Part shown: positions 1 to 9,119 of the stretch, piece by piece | How the letters are laid out: each line of letters opens with the position of its first letter | Numbering within the stretch: position 1 is the stretch's first letter | Assembly: GCA_024230315.1 (NCBI GenBank) | Contig: JAAERO010000155.1 | Location: 1-32,148, forward strand | Length of the DNA: 32,148 nt | DNA from: Hyphomicrobium sp. | GTDB taxonomy: Bacteria > Pseudomonadota > Alphaproteobacteria > Rhizobiales > Hyphomicrobiaceae | Direction: 5' to 3' | Notes under the pieces: generated by a model | Seen by the model: only the letters and a program-made list of their open reading frames with translations | Database searches by the model: none | What the model was told of the DNA's origin: nothing | Position numbers and translations under genes: made by a program

Positions 1-754
1 CAATTGCGTCCAAGGCGTTGCAAGACGGCCTGAGGGCAACGCAAAGGCCGCCGCCAAGGCGGCAGACCAGCATCGCAACCGCGCCTGACGCCGCGCCGCC
101 GGCACCCACAAAGCCAAAGGCGCCATTGTTCGAGGTGCCCTTGCGTCCAATACACACGGCGGCGGCGGCAAGGTGCGCGACATTCTTATGGCTCTGCCAA
201 GCTTCCATTACGGGATTTCTGCTCTTCAACAAATCACTCTTACGGCCCAGCCACACGATAAGATCGGTCGCCTTTCCCAGGCCAGCACCGGCACGAAGCT
301 CATTATCGTGATGTACTGCCATGATGGCGGTGAAAAGCAGCCGATAGCCGGCCAGGGTCGCGGGCCACAATCCGGCGTTCAATGACTCGGGCAAGGGTCT
401 GCGTGATGCCACGGCCTCCGCTGGTCCAAAGCCACCGCCGAAGTCCAAGAAATTCTCTTTCAACAGCAGCAAATTGAGACAGGCGAGACGTTGCTGCAGA
501 TTTTTTCGCAACGCTTCCGCATCGTCCATGGACTCGTGGTCACGGTGCAAGACGTATTGCTCGACAGCGTCGAGCGAGAATTCGCGTTGCAGCAACTCCG
601 CGCCGCACGTTACCAAGAATTCATAGCGACGTTCAAGGCACTCAGGAAAGGCAAGATAGGCGATGATGCGTGAATAAAGCCGAGGCCTATTGTTGACGAC
701 GAGCGTGCCCTCGGCAGACAGCGAAAGATCTTGACCGAAATCGAGTGTGCGCAT
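1..754 (-). CDS. Hypothetical protein, partial (3' end outside window)
   Basis: A minus-strand frame stays open from the ATG at 754 to the left edge, about 251 codons, so the C-terminus lies outside the window. I do not recognise the family. The translation looks protein-like: an N-terminal MRTLDFGQDLSLSAEG, a charged helical stretch around residues 60-100, a segment with KATDLIVWLGRKSDLLKS near 161-178, then NVAHLAAAAVCIG near 191-203, and a Gly/Ala-rich hydrophobic run near 211-240 that could be membrane-associated. No Shine-Dalgarno sequence is visible before the ATG. The same frame is also open upstream (785 to about 985) but is cut by a TGA at 782-784. The gene may therefore be longer and disrupted, or may really start at 754 or at the TTG at 776-778. 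It lies downstream of pgi on the same strand. That it is coding rests on frame length and composition only. Confidence 0.5.
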   Translation of the reverse strand, partial: MRTLDFGQDLSLSAEGTLVVNNRPRLYSRIIAYLAFPECLERRYEFLVTCGAELLQREFSLDAVEQYVLHRDHESMDDAEALRKNLQQRLACLNLLLLKENFLDFGGGFGPAEAVASRRPLPESLNAGLWPATLAGYRLLFTAIMAVHHDNELRAGAGLGKATDLIVWLGRKSDLLKSRNPVMEAWQSHKNVAHLAAAAVCIGRKGTSNNGAFGFVGAGGAASGAVAMLVCRLGGGLCVALRPSCNALDAI

Positions 755-889
755 GATCGTGTGCGTTGGTGGTTGCAAGCGTCAACAGAGCGCATATATT
801 TGCGGCTGCGCGATGACGCTGTTGCAGAAATCAGCGCGCAAATTCTCATGTCTTGACGATAAGAAAACTGCACACGGCGTGCACACGCC

Positions 890-1053
890 GTCTTTTAAGA
901 AGTTGAATGCGCGGTCTTGGTCGTCCAGTCCATCATAGGGGCCACGCAGAATGTATGGGCGCATACCGTCACGGGGCGATCCTGCTCATCTTGGGCCAAA
1001 GATAGGGGCGAGCGAAGCTCGATGGCCCGTCTTTGCCCGCGATGCAAGGCCAT
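890..1053 (-). pseudogene. Possible dusA 5' remnant (tRNA-dihydrouridine synthase A)
   Basis: A short minus-strand frame (895-1053) just after pgi contains HTFCVAPMMDWT at about 922-957. This closely matches the start of DusA proteins, whose N-terminal FMN-binding strand typically reads RFxVAPMMDWTDRHCR. The match stops right after DWT and the frame ends at a TAA nine codons later. No DusA sequence (the LQLGGSDP or NLNxGCPS segments) follows in any frame down to the left edge. I infer a decayed fragment, perhaps left by a rearrangement. The 60-aa frame at 785-964 overlaps it in another register. A chance match is possible but unlikely over 12 residues. Confidence 0.45.
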
Positions 1054-1065
1054 TGCAAGGAAACG

Positions 1066-2700
1066 TTAGCGGCGCGCTTTATAAGCACGGTAACGCTTGA
1101 TCGCCGCGTTCGTGGAACTGTCGTGCTTGAGCGGCGGCTCGGCAGCGTCTTGAAGCTCCGGGATGATGCGCAACGCCAGCACCTTGCCGAGCTCGACGCC
1201 CCATTGATCGAACGAGTCGATGTCCCACACCGCACCCTGCGTGAAGACGCTGTGCTCATAAAGCGCGATCAGAGACCCCAACGTTTTAGGATCAAGCCGG
1301 TCGGCGAGCATCAAATTGGTCGGGCGGTTGCCCTCTGTTACGCGAAACGGCGTCTGGAAATCGGGTGAGCCCTCTGCCTTGAACTCAGCAGCCGTCTTGC
1401 CGAACGCTAGGGCTTCAGCCTGCGCAAACAGATTAGCCATCAGCAGGTCATGGTGATCGGCATACGAGCTCAGCGGCGTCATGAACCCGATGAAATCACA
1501 CGGGATGATCTTCGTGCCCTGGTGGATCAACTGATAGAACGAGTGCTGGCCGTCGGTGCCAGGCTCGCCCCAGATGATGGGCCCTGTCTGATAGTTGACG
1601 TGGTTGGTGCTGAGATCGACGTGCTTGCCGTTACTCTCCATCTGCAACTGCTGCAGGTAGGCGGGAAAGCGTGACATGTGTTCGGCATAGGGCATGATGC
1701 CCAGCGTCTGGGCGTCAAAGAAATTGTTGTACCAAACAGTCAGGAGCCCCATCAGCATGGGCAGATTCTTTTCCGGGGGTGCCGTGCAGAAATGTTCGTC
1801 CATGGCATGGAAGCCGGCGAGCATCGCGCGGAAATTCTCTGGCCCAATGGCGATCATTGTCGAAAGACCGATGGCGGAATCCATCGAATACCGTCCCCCG
1901 ACCCAATCCCAGAACTCAAACATGTGGGAGGTGTCGATGCCGAACGTCTCTACACCGGCGGTGTTGGTGGAATCGGCGACAAAATGCTTGGCTACAGCCT
2001 CTTCCGCGCCAAGCTTCTCCACCACCCAGGCGCGCGCCGTTTTGGCGTTAGTCATCGTCTCCAACGTCGTGAACGTCTTCGACGAAACGACAAACAGCGT
2101 CTCGGCCGCATCCAGGCCGTGCGTCGCCTCGCTGAAGGCTGCACCGTCCACGTTCGAGACAAAGCGGAACGTCATGCCGCGGTCACTGAACGGACGCAGC
2201 GCCAGGTAAGCCATCTCCGGCCCGAGATAGGAACCGCCGATCCCTATGTTAATCACGTTGCGGATGCGCTTTCCCGTGTGCCCGGTCCAGCTTCCATCGC
2301 GCACCTTGTCGGCGAACTCCGACATGCGGTCCAGCACGGCGTGCACGTCGGGCACAACGTTATGCCCGTCAACCTCGATCACCTCATCACGCGGAGCGCG
2401 CAGCGCCACGTGCAGTACAGCGCGGTTCTCGCTCTTGTTGGTCTTCTCGCCGCGAAACATTGCATCGCGCCGGGCCGCCACGCCGCGCTCTTTTGCAAGT
2501 CGTAGCAAGAGCTGAATCGTTTCGCCGTCGATTCTATTCTTGGAATAATCGAGCTGGATGCCAGCCCCTTCCGCCGTGAACTTTTCGGCGCGCTTGGGGT
2601 CATCGGCGAACAACTGGCGCAGATGGGCGTCCTTAATCTTGGCCTGATGCGCGACAAGCGCCCTCCAGGTCGGGGTATCAATAAGTTCTCGGGACGCCAT
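1066..2700 (-). CDS. pgi: Glucose-6-phosphate isomerase
   Basis: Interconverts glucose-6-phosphate and fructose-6-phosphate in the cytoplasm, linking the pentose-phosphate products of this cluster back to glucose-6-phosphate. The 544-aa length is usual for bacterial PGI. Both family signatures are present: [14 protein letters not shown] at about 265-278 and [10 protein letters not shown] near 497-506. The expected catalytic residues can be placed at Glu355 (MESNGKH), His386 (DGQHSF) and Lys506, and [14 protein letters not shown] at 151-164 forms the phosphate-binding part of the first SIS domain. The ATG at 2700 has a strong GAGGAG ribosome site seven bases upstream, which overlaps the stop region of tal. 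The gap to tal is only 12 bases, so it is very likely the last gene of the zwf operon. No clear T-tract terminator follows. Confidence 0.97.
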   Translation of the reverse strand: MASRELIDTPTWRALVAHQAKIKDAHLRQLFADDPKRAEKFTAEGAGIQLDYSKNRIDGETIQLLLRLAKERGVAARRDAMFRGEKTNKSENRAVLHVALRAPRDEVIEVDGHNVVPDVHAVLDRMSEFADKVRDGSWTGHTGKRIRNVINIGIGGSYLGPEMAYLALRPFSDRGMTFRFVSNVDGAAFSEATHGLDAAETLFVVSSKTFTTLETMTNAKTARAWVVEKLGAEEAVAKHFVADSTNTAGVETFGIDTSHMFEFWDWVGGRYSMDSAIGLSTMIAIGPENFRAMLAGFHAMDEHFCTAPPEKNLPMLMGLLTVWYNNFFDAQTLGIMPYAEHMSRFPAYLQQLQMESNGKHVDLSTNHVNYQTGPIIWGEPGTDGQHSFYQLIHQGTKIIPCDFIGFMTPLSSYADHHDLLMANLFAQAEALAFGKTAAEFKAEGSPDFQTPFRVTEGNRPTNLMLADRLDPKTLGSLIALYEHSVFTQGAVWDIDSFDQWGVELGKVLALRIIPELQDAAEPPLKHDSSTNAAIKRYRAYKARR

Positions 2701-2712
2701 AGTCGGGCTCCT

Positions 2713-3789
2713 CTATGCCAGCGCCAGACACTTGGTCTCGATGGCCTTGAGCAGATCCTGCCAGGACTGCACAAAGGCCTTCGCGCCATGGTCTTGAAGC
2801 TTCTGAGCCAGCGCCGCTACGTCGAACCCAGCTTTTTCATATTCGGCAAGCACCGCCGCGTAATCACCGCCGCCCGGCGACAGCACTCCCTCGACTGTGC
2901 CGTGATCGCCGAATGCGAGCAGCGTATCGTCCGGCATCGTATTCACTGTATTGGGGGCAGCGAACGCCTGGACATACATCGTGTCCGGCGCCTTGGGGTC
3001 TTTGGTGCTGGTGCTGGCGAACAGCAGGCGTTGCGGACGCGCGCCCAGCGACCCCAGTCGCTGCCAACGATCGGAATTCAACACATCGCGATAGGCCTTG
3101 TAGCATTCTTTGCCGACTGCAATTCCCAACTTGTCGCGCAAAGCGTCGGGAACCTTATCCATGACCGCTTTATCCCAGCGGCTGATGAAGACCGAAGCGA
3201 CCGAGCGAACGTCCGGACTTAGACCTGCTTCCACGCGCCGCTCAAGGCCCTTCATGTAGGCATCGGCAGCGACCGTGTACTGCGCGGCAGAGAACAGAAG
3301 CGTGACGTTCACGGTCACCCCCGAAAAGATCGCCTCCTCGATTGCCGGCAGGCCTTCTTTTGTGCCGGGAATCTTGATGAACAGGTTCGGCTTGTCGGCC
3401 TTTTTGTATAGCCGCTTGGCCTCCGCGATCGTCGCGTCTGTATCATAGGCAAGCAACGGCGAGACTTCGAGCGATACCCAACCGTCGACGGTCGCGGTTT
3501 GCTGGTGCACAGGCAGGAACAGGTCGGCCGCACGCGACAAGTCTTGTAGCGCCAGCTCGAAAAATAGCGGCTCGCCCTTCAATCCTCTCTTTAGAAGACG
3601 ACGAATCTCATCGTCGTATTTGTCGCTTTTGGTAACGGCGCGATCGAATATCGTCGGGTTTGACGTCAGCCCCGTGACTGATAGCTCGCTGATATATTTT
3701 GCGAGCGTCCCGCTGTCGAGCATGTCCCGCGTGATGTCGTCAATCCATAGGCTTTGACCGGTATCGTGTAATTTTTGCGTTGCTTTCAC
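2713..3789 (-). CDS. tal: Transaldolase
   Basis: Transfers the dihydroxyacetone unit between sedoheptulose-7-phosphate and glyceraldehyde-3-phosphate in the non-oxidative pentose-phosphate branch. The protein is about 358 aa and belongs to the longer transaldolase type found in cyanobacteria and actinobacteria. The N-terminal signature GLTSNPTIF is at about 40-48 and the Schiff-base lysine is in NLFIKIPGTKEG (Lys139). I place the start at the GTG at 3789 because AGGTGG (3795-3800) sits five bases upstream and the protein then begins KATQKLHDTGQSLWIDDI, as in homologues. The frame is open to another GTG at 3813, which would overlap the preceding HAD gene and has no ribosome site. It lies between the HAD gene and pgi in the same operon. 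Confidence 0.95.
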   Translation of the reverse strand: MKATQKLHDTGQSLWIDDITRDMLDSGTLAKYISELSVTGLTSNPTIFDRAVTKSDKYDDEIRRLLKRGLKGEPLFFELALQDLSRAADLFLPVHQQTATVDGWVSLEVSPLLAYDTDATIAEAKRLYKKADKPNLFIKIPGTKEGLPAIEEAIFSGVTVNVTLLFSAAQYTVAADAYMKGLERRVEAGLSPDVRSVASVFISRWDKAVMDKVPDALRDKLGIAVGKECYKAYRDVLNSDRWQRLGSLGARPQRLLFASTSTKDPKAPDTMYVQAFAAPNTVNTMPDDTLLAFGDHGTVEGVLSPGGGDYAAVLAEYEKAGFDVAALAQKLQDHGAKAFVQSWQDLLKAIETKCLALA

Positions 3790-3794
3790 AGCAT

Positions 3795-3800
3795 CCACCT
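3795..3800 (-). promoter_or_regulatory. Ribosome binding site deciding the tal start
   Basis: AGGTGG on the minus strand lies five bases before the GTG at 3787-3789. It supports that GTG over the upstream in-frame GTG at 3811-3813, which lies inside the end of the HAD gene. Confidence 0.65.
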
Positions 3801-3802
3801 CG

Positions 3803-4477
3803 TCAGTTGGCACGAATCGCGGAAAAATCGTGCATCATGAGTTCTCCAATGCGGTCGGCCATAACATCGGCGGCCGGTTCGCTAGCGAGTGTCTTAGGAT
3901 CGTTTGCATAGTGGCCTTGTTTTACGAACACTGATGTGATGCGGTCGCCCCAAGTACCCTTGACGGCGTTGAGAACCTTCAGCTTGTCATCGACCAGGAC
4001 GTAGCGTCTTGCCGGGTAGGCCCGCTCCATAGCGTCGAGCTCCTTTTGCTTATGTATGTAGCCCAGCACACGGCCGTCAAACGCGTCCCATAAGCCTGCG
4101 CGCTTCAGCTTGTATGGCTGAAACACCCCGTCGCCGTCAGTGAGAATGACTGGCAGCCCCCATTGGCTAACGTGCAGCACAACGGCGAGAGCGTCAGGAT
4201 AGAGGCGTTCGGCGAATGGGTAGTACATCATCCAAAGCGAGAGTTGCAGAGCCTGCGGATCGTGCATGTGCTCTAGGCGAAAGCGCTCCAAAGTGGCAAT
4301 GAAGTCGGCATAAATGTGCTTCTTGCGTTCCTCTTCATATATGGCCCAAAAGCGATCGCACGCTTCCTGGCCAAATTTCTCCAAGACTCTTTCCTTCAGG
4401 TCGGCTTTGACGGCATCATTGTCGAGCAGCGTATTGTCCACGTCGAACAAAAAGACGGTATCGTGCGCAAGCGGCAT
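3803..4477 (-). CDS. HAD-superfamily hydrolase, putative sugar-phosphate phosphatase
   Basis: A 224-aa haloacid dehalogenase-fold protein, probably a cytoplasmic phosphatase; the substrate is unknown. Motif I is FLFDVDNTLLDN, with nucleophile Asp12 and acid/base Asp14. Motif II is the LTDGDG segment near 115-125 and the acidic motif is VLVDDK near 162-167. The long helical insertion between motifs I and II (about 25-105) resembles a C1-type cap. I choose the ATG at 4477 because it overlaps the zwf stop codon as ATGA and places motif I next to the N-terminus; the frame extends 33 codons upstream only inside zwf. The stop codon is 13 bases before tal. Its position between zwf and tal suggests a role with a phosphorylated intermediate of the pathway, but that is inference from context. 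Confidence 0.85.
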   Translation of the reverse strand: MPLAHDTVFLFDVDNTLLDNDAVKADLKERVLEKFGQEACDRFWAIYEEERKKHIYADFIATLERFRLEHMHDPQALQLSLWMMYYPFAERLYPDALAVVLHVSQWGLPVILTDGDGVFQPYKLKRAGLWDAFDGRVLGYIHKQKELDAMERAYPARRYVLVDDKLKVLNAVKGTWGDRITSVFVKQGHYANDPKTLASEPAADVMADRIGELMMHDFSAIRAN

Positions 4478-5874
4478 CACGCGCCACCGGCAGGTGCGGG
4501 ATTGCGCCAGGGACCATCCGAACCGACGAGCTGTTCGGCTCCCTTTGGACCCCACGTGCCTGGTGCATATTTGCAAACCGGAGTTGTATCGCCCAGAACG
4601 TTATTGACGATCCGCCACTCGGCATCGACGATATCTTCCCGCGTAAACAGCTCGCTTACACCATGCATCGCATCGCCAAGTAGGCGCTGATATGGCGGCA
4701 TGTCTTGTCCTGGCTGCCGCGAGAGGATCAGTTCGACGTCGTCGCCGATCATGAGATCGCCGGGTATTTTGACGCGTGTTCCCAGGGCGATGGTGACGTC
4801 GGGTTGGATTCTGAAACGCATATGGCCTGATCCCGACGTGACAATCTCGCCGAACGTCTCGCGCGGCGGTCGCTTAAATTCGACGATCGCCTCGGCTATG
4901 GAGACGGGAAGTTTCTTGCCGGTGCGGATGAAGATGGGAACGCCTGCCCAGCGCCAGTTGTCGATTTCGAGTTTGGCGGCCGCGTAGGTTTCCACGGTCG
5001 AGCCGGCGCGCACGCCCGGCACCTCGTGATATCCCTCGTACTGTCCACGTATGAGATGCCCAGGGTCGAGAGCCCGCACCGCCTTGAGGAGGCTCGCCTT
5101 TCTATCGCGCATCGCCTCATATTCCTGACCGGTGGGCGGGTCCATAGTCAGTGACGCCAGTATTTGCAGCATGTGGTTCTGCATGACGTCGCGAATGGCA
5201 CCAGTCGCGTCATAGAATTTTCCACGATCCTGCACGCCGAAATTCTCGGCCATCGTGATTTGGATGCTGCGAACGAAGTTGCGATTCCAGAATGGCTCGA
5301 ACATCGAATTTGCGAAGCGCGTGTAGAGGATGTTCTGCACCGGCTCTTTGCCAAGGTAATGATCGATGCGGAAAATATCGGATTCAGAAAAGTACTGGTC
5401 GAGAATCCGGCTCAGTTCACCCGCCGATTTCCGGTCGTGGCCAAATGGCTTCTCGACAACCAGGCGGGCATTCTTGGAGCATCCCGACTTGGCGAGTTGG
5501 GAGGCGACGACCGAAAACAACACTGGAGGGATGGCGAGATAATGTAGTGGACGCTTGGCGTGACCCATCTGCTTGCGTAGCTCTGCGAACACTTTGGGAT
5601 CGTTGTAGTCACCATCCACATAACGAAGCTGGCTCAAGAGCTGCTTGAAGGCATCGCAGTTTATGTCACCGCCGTGCTCCTTTACGCTATCGGCCGCGCG
5701 GTCTTTCAACTGGTCGAGGTTCCAGCCCCGCTTGGCAACGCCGATAATGGGAGTCGCCAAGCCTTCATCGCGCACGAGTCGATAGAGCGCGGGGAAAATC
5801 TGCTTATAGGCAAGATCCCCGGTGGCACCGAAGAAGATAAGCGCGTCTGAAGCTTCATTGGTAGATCGTATCAT
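4477..5874 (-). CDS. zwf: Glucose-6-phosphate 1-dehydrogenase
   Basis: Oxidises glucose-6-phosphate to 6-phosphogluconolactone with NAD(P)+, the entry step of the oxidative pentose-phosphate and Entner-Doudoroff routes. The 465-aa protein has the nucleotide-binding motif GATGDL at 16-21, EKPFG at 141-145, the active-site signature RIDHYLGKE at 169-177, and a second His segment, [12 protein letters not shown], further on. In the nucleotide motif the usual RKL after GDL is replaced by YKQ, so cofactor preference is uncertain. The ATG at 5874 overlaps the gnd stop codon as ATGA, and the zwf TGA overlaps the HAD start in the same way. This points to translational coupling of gnd, zwf and the HAD gene. 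Confidence 0.96.
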   Translation of the reverse strand: MIRSTNEASDALIFFGATGDLAYKQIFPALYRLVRDEGLATPIIGVAKRGWNLDQLKDRAADSVKEHGGDINCDAFKQLLSQLRYVDGDYNDPKVFAELRKQMGHAKRPLHYLAIPPVLFSVVASQLAKSGCSKNARLVVEKPFGHDRKSAGELSRILDQYFSESDIFRIDHYLGKEPVQNILYTRFANSMFEPFWNRNFVRSIQITMAENFGVQDRGKFYDATGAIRDVMQNHMLQILASLTMDPPTGQEYEAMRDRKASLLKAVRALDPGHLIRGQYEGYHEVPGVRAGSTVETYAAAKLEIDNWRWAGVPIFIRTGKKLPVSIAEAIVEFKRPPRETFGEIVTSGSGHMRFRIQPDVTIALGTRVKIPGDLMIGDDVELILSRQPGQDMPPYQRLLGDAMHGVSELFTREDIVDAEWRIVNNVLGDTTPVCKYAPGTWGPKGAEQLVGSDGPWRNPAPAGGA

Positions 5875-6887
5875 GATGCCTTCTTCTCAAGGTGGCCGCC
5901 GAACTCGAAGCGCATCGCAGACATCATCTTGTCAGCAAATTCCGCATCACCACGCGAAGAGAACCGGCTAAAGAGCGCGGAGCTGATTACCGGTGTGGGA
6001 ACGCCCTCGTCGATCGCCGCCTGCAACGTCCAGCGGCCCTCGCCGGAGTCAGATACACGGCCTTCAAAGTTCGATAGGTCCGGATTATGACGCAGCGCGC
6101 TTGCAGTCAGGTCAAGCAGCCAGGAGCCAATCACACTGCCTCGGCGCCAAACCTCGGCGACCTCCGGCAGGTTGAGCTCATATTGATAAAGCTCTGGGTC
6201 GCGCAGCGGCGTCGTCTCAGCGTCCACGGTGCGCTGCCCCATCCCAGCGTTGGCATTTTTGAGGATGTTGAGCCCTTCGGCATAGGCGGCCATCACGCCA
6301 TACTCGATGCCGTTGTGCACCATCTTGACGAAGTGCCCGGCGCCGTTAGGGCCGCAAAGCAGGTATCCGTTTTCAGCCCGACTTGGCTCGCCAGTCGCTC
6401 CGGGCGTGCGCGGCGCCTCAGCGACACCCGGCGCAAGCGTCTTGAACACGGGATCGAGCCGCTGCACGACAGCGTCCTCGCCACCAATCATCATGCAATA
6501 CCCCCGCTCCAATCCCCACACACCGCCGCTGACCCCAACGTCGACATAGTGCAGGCCCTTGGGCTTAAGCGCTTTGGCGCGACGTAGATCGTCGTGATAA
6601 TAGGAGTTGCCGCCGTCGATGACGATGTCGCCTGGCTCCAAATGCTGCAAAAGATCAGTCAGAACAGAATCGACGACAGCGGCCGGCACCATCATCCACA
6701 CGGCGCGCGGCTTTGAAAGCCCGTTGATAAACTTCGCGAGGTCGGTGCTGCCCTTCGCCCCTTTGGCGATCAGTTCCTCAACAGGGGGGGCGTGCGTATC
6801 GTACACGTGCAGGTCGTGCCCGGCCTTCATCAATCGCACGACCATGTTGGCACCCATACGGCCGAGGCCAATCATGCCTAGTTGCAT
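5871..6887 (-). CDS. gnd: 6-phosphogluconate dehydrogenase, short (NAD-type)
   Basis: Oxidatively decarboxylates 6-phosphogluconate to ribulose-5-phosphate. At 338 aa it is much shorter than the roughly 470-aa NADP enzyme and matches the short GntZ/YqeC class. The Rossmann motif is GLGRMG at 7-12 and the second strand ends in Asp30 (HVYDTH), an acidic residue typical of NAD rather than NADP binding. The substrate loop GVSGG is at 118-122 and the catalytic region [12 protein letters not shown] includes Lys188, His191 and Asn192. GGAG lies seven bases before the ATG. The stop overlaps the zwf start by four bases, and tkt ends 51 bases upstream. NAD use is inferred from sequence class and Asp30. 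Confidence 0.94.
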   Translation of the reverse strand: MQLGMIGLGRMGANMVVRLMKAGHDLHVYDTHAPPVEELIAKGAKGSTDLAKFINGLSKPRAVWMMVPAAVVDSVLTDLLQHLEPGDIVIDGGNSYYHDDLRRAKALKPKGLHYVDVGVSGGVWGLERGYCMMIGGEDAVVQRLDPVFKTLAPGVAEAPRTPGATGEPSRAENGYLLCGPNGAGHFVKMVHNGIEYGVMAAYAEGLNILKNANAGMGQRTVDAETTPLRDPELYQYELNLPEVAEVWRRGSVIGSWLLDLTASALRHNPDLSNFEGRVSDSGEGRWTLQAAIDEGVPTPVISSALFSRFSSRGDAEFADKMMSAMRFEFGGHLEKKAS

Positions 6888-6938
6888 CGTTTTTCTCCGC
6901 GCTTCGTTTTTTGTCCTGAACGTCCCCGACGGCGGGCG

Positions 6939-9014
6939 TCACGGACCGCGACCTAGAACCTGCTTGGCCGCGGCAGCCACACGCTCTGGTGTGAATCCAA
7001 AATGTTCGTTGACGACATCAATCGGCGCCGAAAGGCCGAAGGTGTTCACGCCGAGAACTTTCCCCTTGGCGCCGGCATAACGATCCCAGCCGATGGGTGA
7101 AGCCTCTTCTACGGTCACTCGCGCCTCGATGCCCGGCGGCAACACCGTGTCACGATAGGCCTCGTCCTGCGCCTCGAACAATTCCCTGGAGGGCATACTG
7201 ACCACACGTGCCTTGATTTTGTCGGCCGCCAGAAGATCCCGTGCGGACAGACAAAGCGATACCTCGCTTCCCGTACCAATGAGAATGACGTCGGGTTTGG
7301 CGTCAGGTGCATCGGCGAGAATGTAAGCACCCTTTGCCAGTCCGCTCGCCGGCGCGACATTTGAGCGATCGAAGACTGGCAACGGCTCACGCGAGCAGAT
7401 CAGCGCAACCGGCCGGTCCTTTAATGGCATGATGACGCGATAGGCTTCGGCCGTCTCATTGGCATCTGCCGGGCGGATGACCAACATGCCGGGGATGGCA
7501 CGCAGCGACAGCAACTGTTCGACTGGCTGATGGGTCGGGCCGTCCTGGCCCAGGCTAATGGAGTCGTGCGTCCAGATGTGGAGCACCGGCAGGTTCATCA
7601 ATGATGCCAAACGTATCGCGCCGCGCGCATAATCGGTGAAGATGAGGTAGGCGGACGCATAAGCCCGTATCCCAGTCAGGGTCATGCCGCTGACGATCGC
7701 GCACATCGTGTGCTCGCGAATGCCAAAGCGCATATTGCGTCCGCGATAGTCGCCAAGCCGGCTATACGGCTGGAACTCGCCGGCGTCTTCGAAAAGTAAC
7801 TGCGTCTTTGTGCTGCCTCCTACGTCGGCTGCACCGCCCATGATCCAGGGAACCTTTTCAGCAATCGCATTGAGGACTTTGCCCGATGCTTCGCGCGTCG
7901 CCATCCCTTTGGCATCGGGTGCGAACGCCGAGATCGTGCTATCCCAGCCCTCGGGAAGGTCCCGCTTGGCGATCTGCCCGACCTGAGTGGCAAGATCTGG
8001 AAACTTCTTCGTGTATTCTGCGAACATTGCTTCCCAGTCGCGACGACGGTCCGCACCGCGCTTGCCTATAAGATCGCTAAAGTGCTCGCGCACGCCATCA
8101 GGCACGACGAAGTTCTTGTCGGGATCGAAGCCAAGGAATTCCTTGGTGCGGCGCACCTCCGCTGGACCCAGCGGCTCGCCGTGCGCCTTTGGCGTATCGT
8201 GTCTCTCTGGCGAGCCATAACCGATGTGGCTGTGTACGATGATGAGCGTCGGCCGGTCCTCCGTCGCCAAGAACTCCCCATATGCGTGCGCCAGCTGGGA
8301 AAGATCATTGGCGTCCGCCACCCGCGTGACGTTCCAGCCATAAGCCAGGAAGCGTGCTTCCACATCTTCGGTGAAGGTAATTTCGGTGTGACCGTCGATA
8401 GTCACGTGGTTCTGGTCGAAGATCCAGCAAAGGTTGGAAAGTTTCAGATGCCCGGCGAGCGACGCAGCCTCGCTGGAAACCCCCTCCATGAGGCAGCCTT
8501 CGCCGCACAACACGTAGACGTCGAAATCAAAGACATCGAAGCCAGGCTTGTTGTACGTGGCAGCCAGCCACTTGCCCGCAACCGCCATGCCCACACTGGT
8601 CGCAACGCCCTGTCCAAGCGGACCAGTCGTCGACTCGATACCGCTGGTCCAACCGTATTCGGGATGCCCTGGGCAACGGCTTCCCGCCTCGCGAAACGAT
8701 TCAATGTCCTGGAGCGTGATCGCGTCGCGATCCTTCTGCTTGTAGGACGCAGCGGTGGCCTTGATCCCGGCTAGATAGATCAAGTTGTAGAGCAGCATCG
8801 ACGCGTGACCGCTCGACAAGACGAAGCGGTCGCGGTTGATCCATTCGGGATTCTTGGGATCGTAGCGCAGGAAATGCTGCCACAGCACATAGGCAGTCGA
8901 CGCCGCGTCCATAGCTGTGCCGGGATGGCCGGAATTAGCCTTTTGGATGGCGTCGATGGACAGCGTACGAATGGTATTGATCGCAAGCTCATCGAGTTTG
9001 TCTTGGGCTTCCAT
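6939..9014 (-). CDS. tkt: Transketolase
   Basis: Thiamine-diphosphate enzyme that moves two-carbon ketol units between sugar phosphates in the non-oxidative pentose-phosphate branch. The length, 691 aa, is typical. Visible motifs are NSGHPGTAMDAA at 27-38, SSGHASMLLY at 67-76, the GEG form of the thiamine diphosphate/Mg signature with CLMEG at 171-178, and the glutamate that activates the cofactor in FGIREHTM near residue 440. The ATG at 9014 is preceded by AGGTAGG about ten bases upstream. It lies 105 bases after the ROK kinase gene and 51 before gnd, so it probably belongs to the same minus-strand operon, though either gap could hold an internal promoter. Confidence 0.97.
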   Translation of the reverse strand: MEAQDKLDELAINTIRTLSIDAIQKANSGHPGTAMDAASTAYVLWQHFLRYDPKNPEWINRDRFVLSSGHASMLLYNLIYLAGIKATAASYKQKDRDAITLQDIESFREAGSRCPGHPEYGWTSGIESTTGPLGQGVATSVGMAVAGKWLAATYNKPGFDVFDFDVYVLCGEGCLMEGVSSEAASLAGHLKLSNLCWIFDQNHVTIDGHTEITFTEDVEARFLAYGWNVTRVADANDLSQLAHAYGEFLATEDRPTLIIVHSHIGYGSPERHDTPKAHGEPLGPAEVRRTKEFLGFDPDKNFVVPDGVREHFSDLIGKRGADRRRDWEAMFAEYTKKFPDLATQVGQIAKRDLPEGWDSTISAFAPDAKGMATREASGKVLNAIAEKVPWIMGGAADVGGSTKTQLLFEDAGEFQPYSRLGDYRGRNMRFGIREHTMCAIVSGMTLTGIRAYASAYLIFTDYARGAIRLASLMNLPVLHIWTHDSISLGQDGPTHQPVEQLLSLRAIPGMLVIRPADANETAEAYRVIMPLKDRPVALICSREPLPVFDRSNVAPASGLAKGAYILADAPDAKPDVILIGTGSEVSLCLSARDLLAADKIKARVVSMPSRELFEAQDEAYRDTVLPPGIEARVTVEEASPIGWDRYAGAKGKVLGVNTFGLSAPIDVVNEHFGFTPERVAAAAKQVLGRGP

Positions 9015-9119
9015 CGCGACGCCTACCTGGCCTGTGCAAACGTTTGCGTTTCGTTGCGTGGCCTGCTTGCGGCGGGCCTAGAAATCATAACCTTGCGCCC
9101 GCGCCACAATGCGGTTGAG

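Noticed and set aside
782-784. In-frame TGA as a selenocysteine codon
   Set aside because: No redox-type context or recognisable selenoprotein family around it; a nonsense mutation or simple non-coding upstream sequence is more likely.
1678-2505. 275-codon plus-strand open frame
   Set aside because: It lies antisense inside pgi, whose minus-strand protein has all catalytic motifs; no ribosome site or recognisable domain supports the plus-strand frame.
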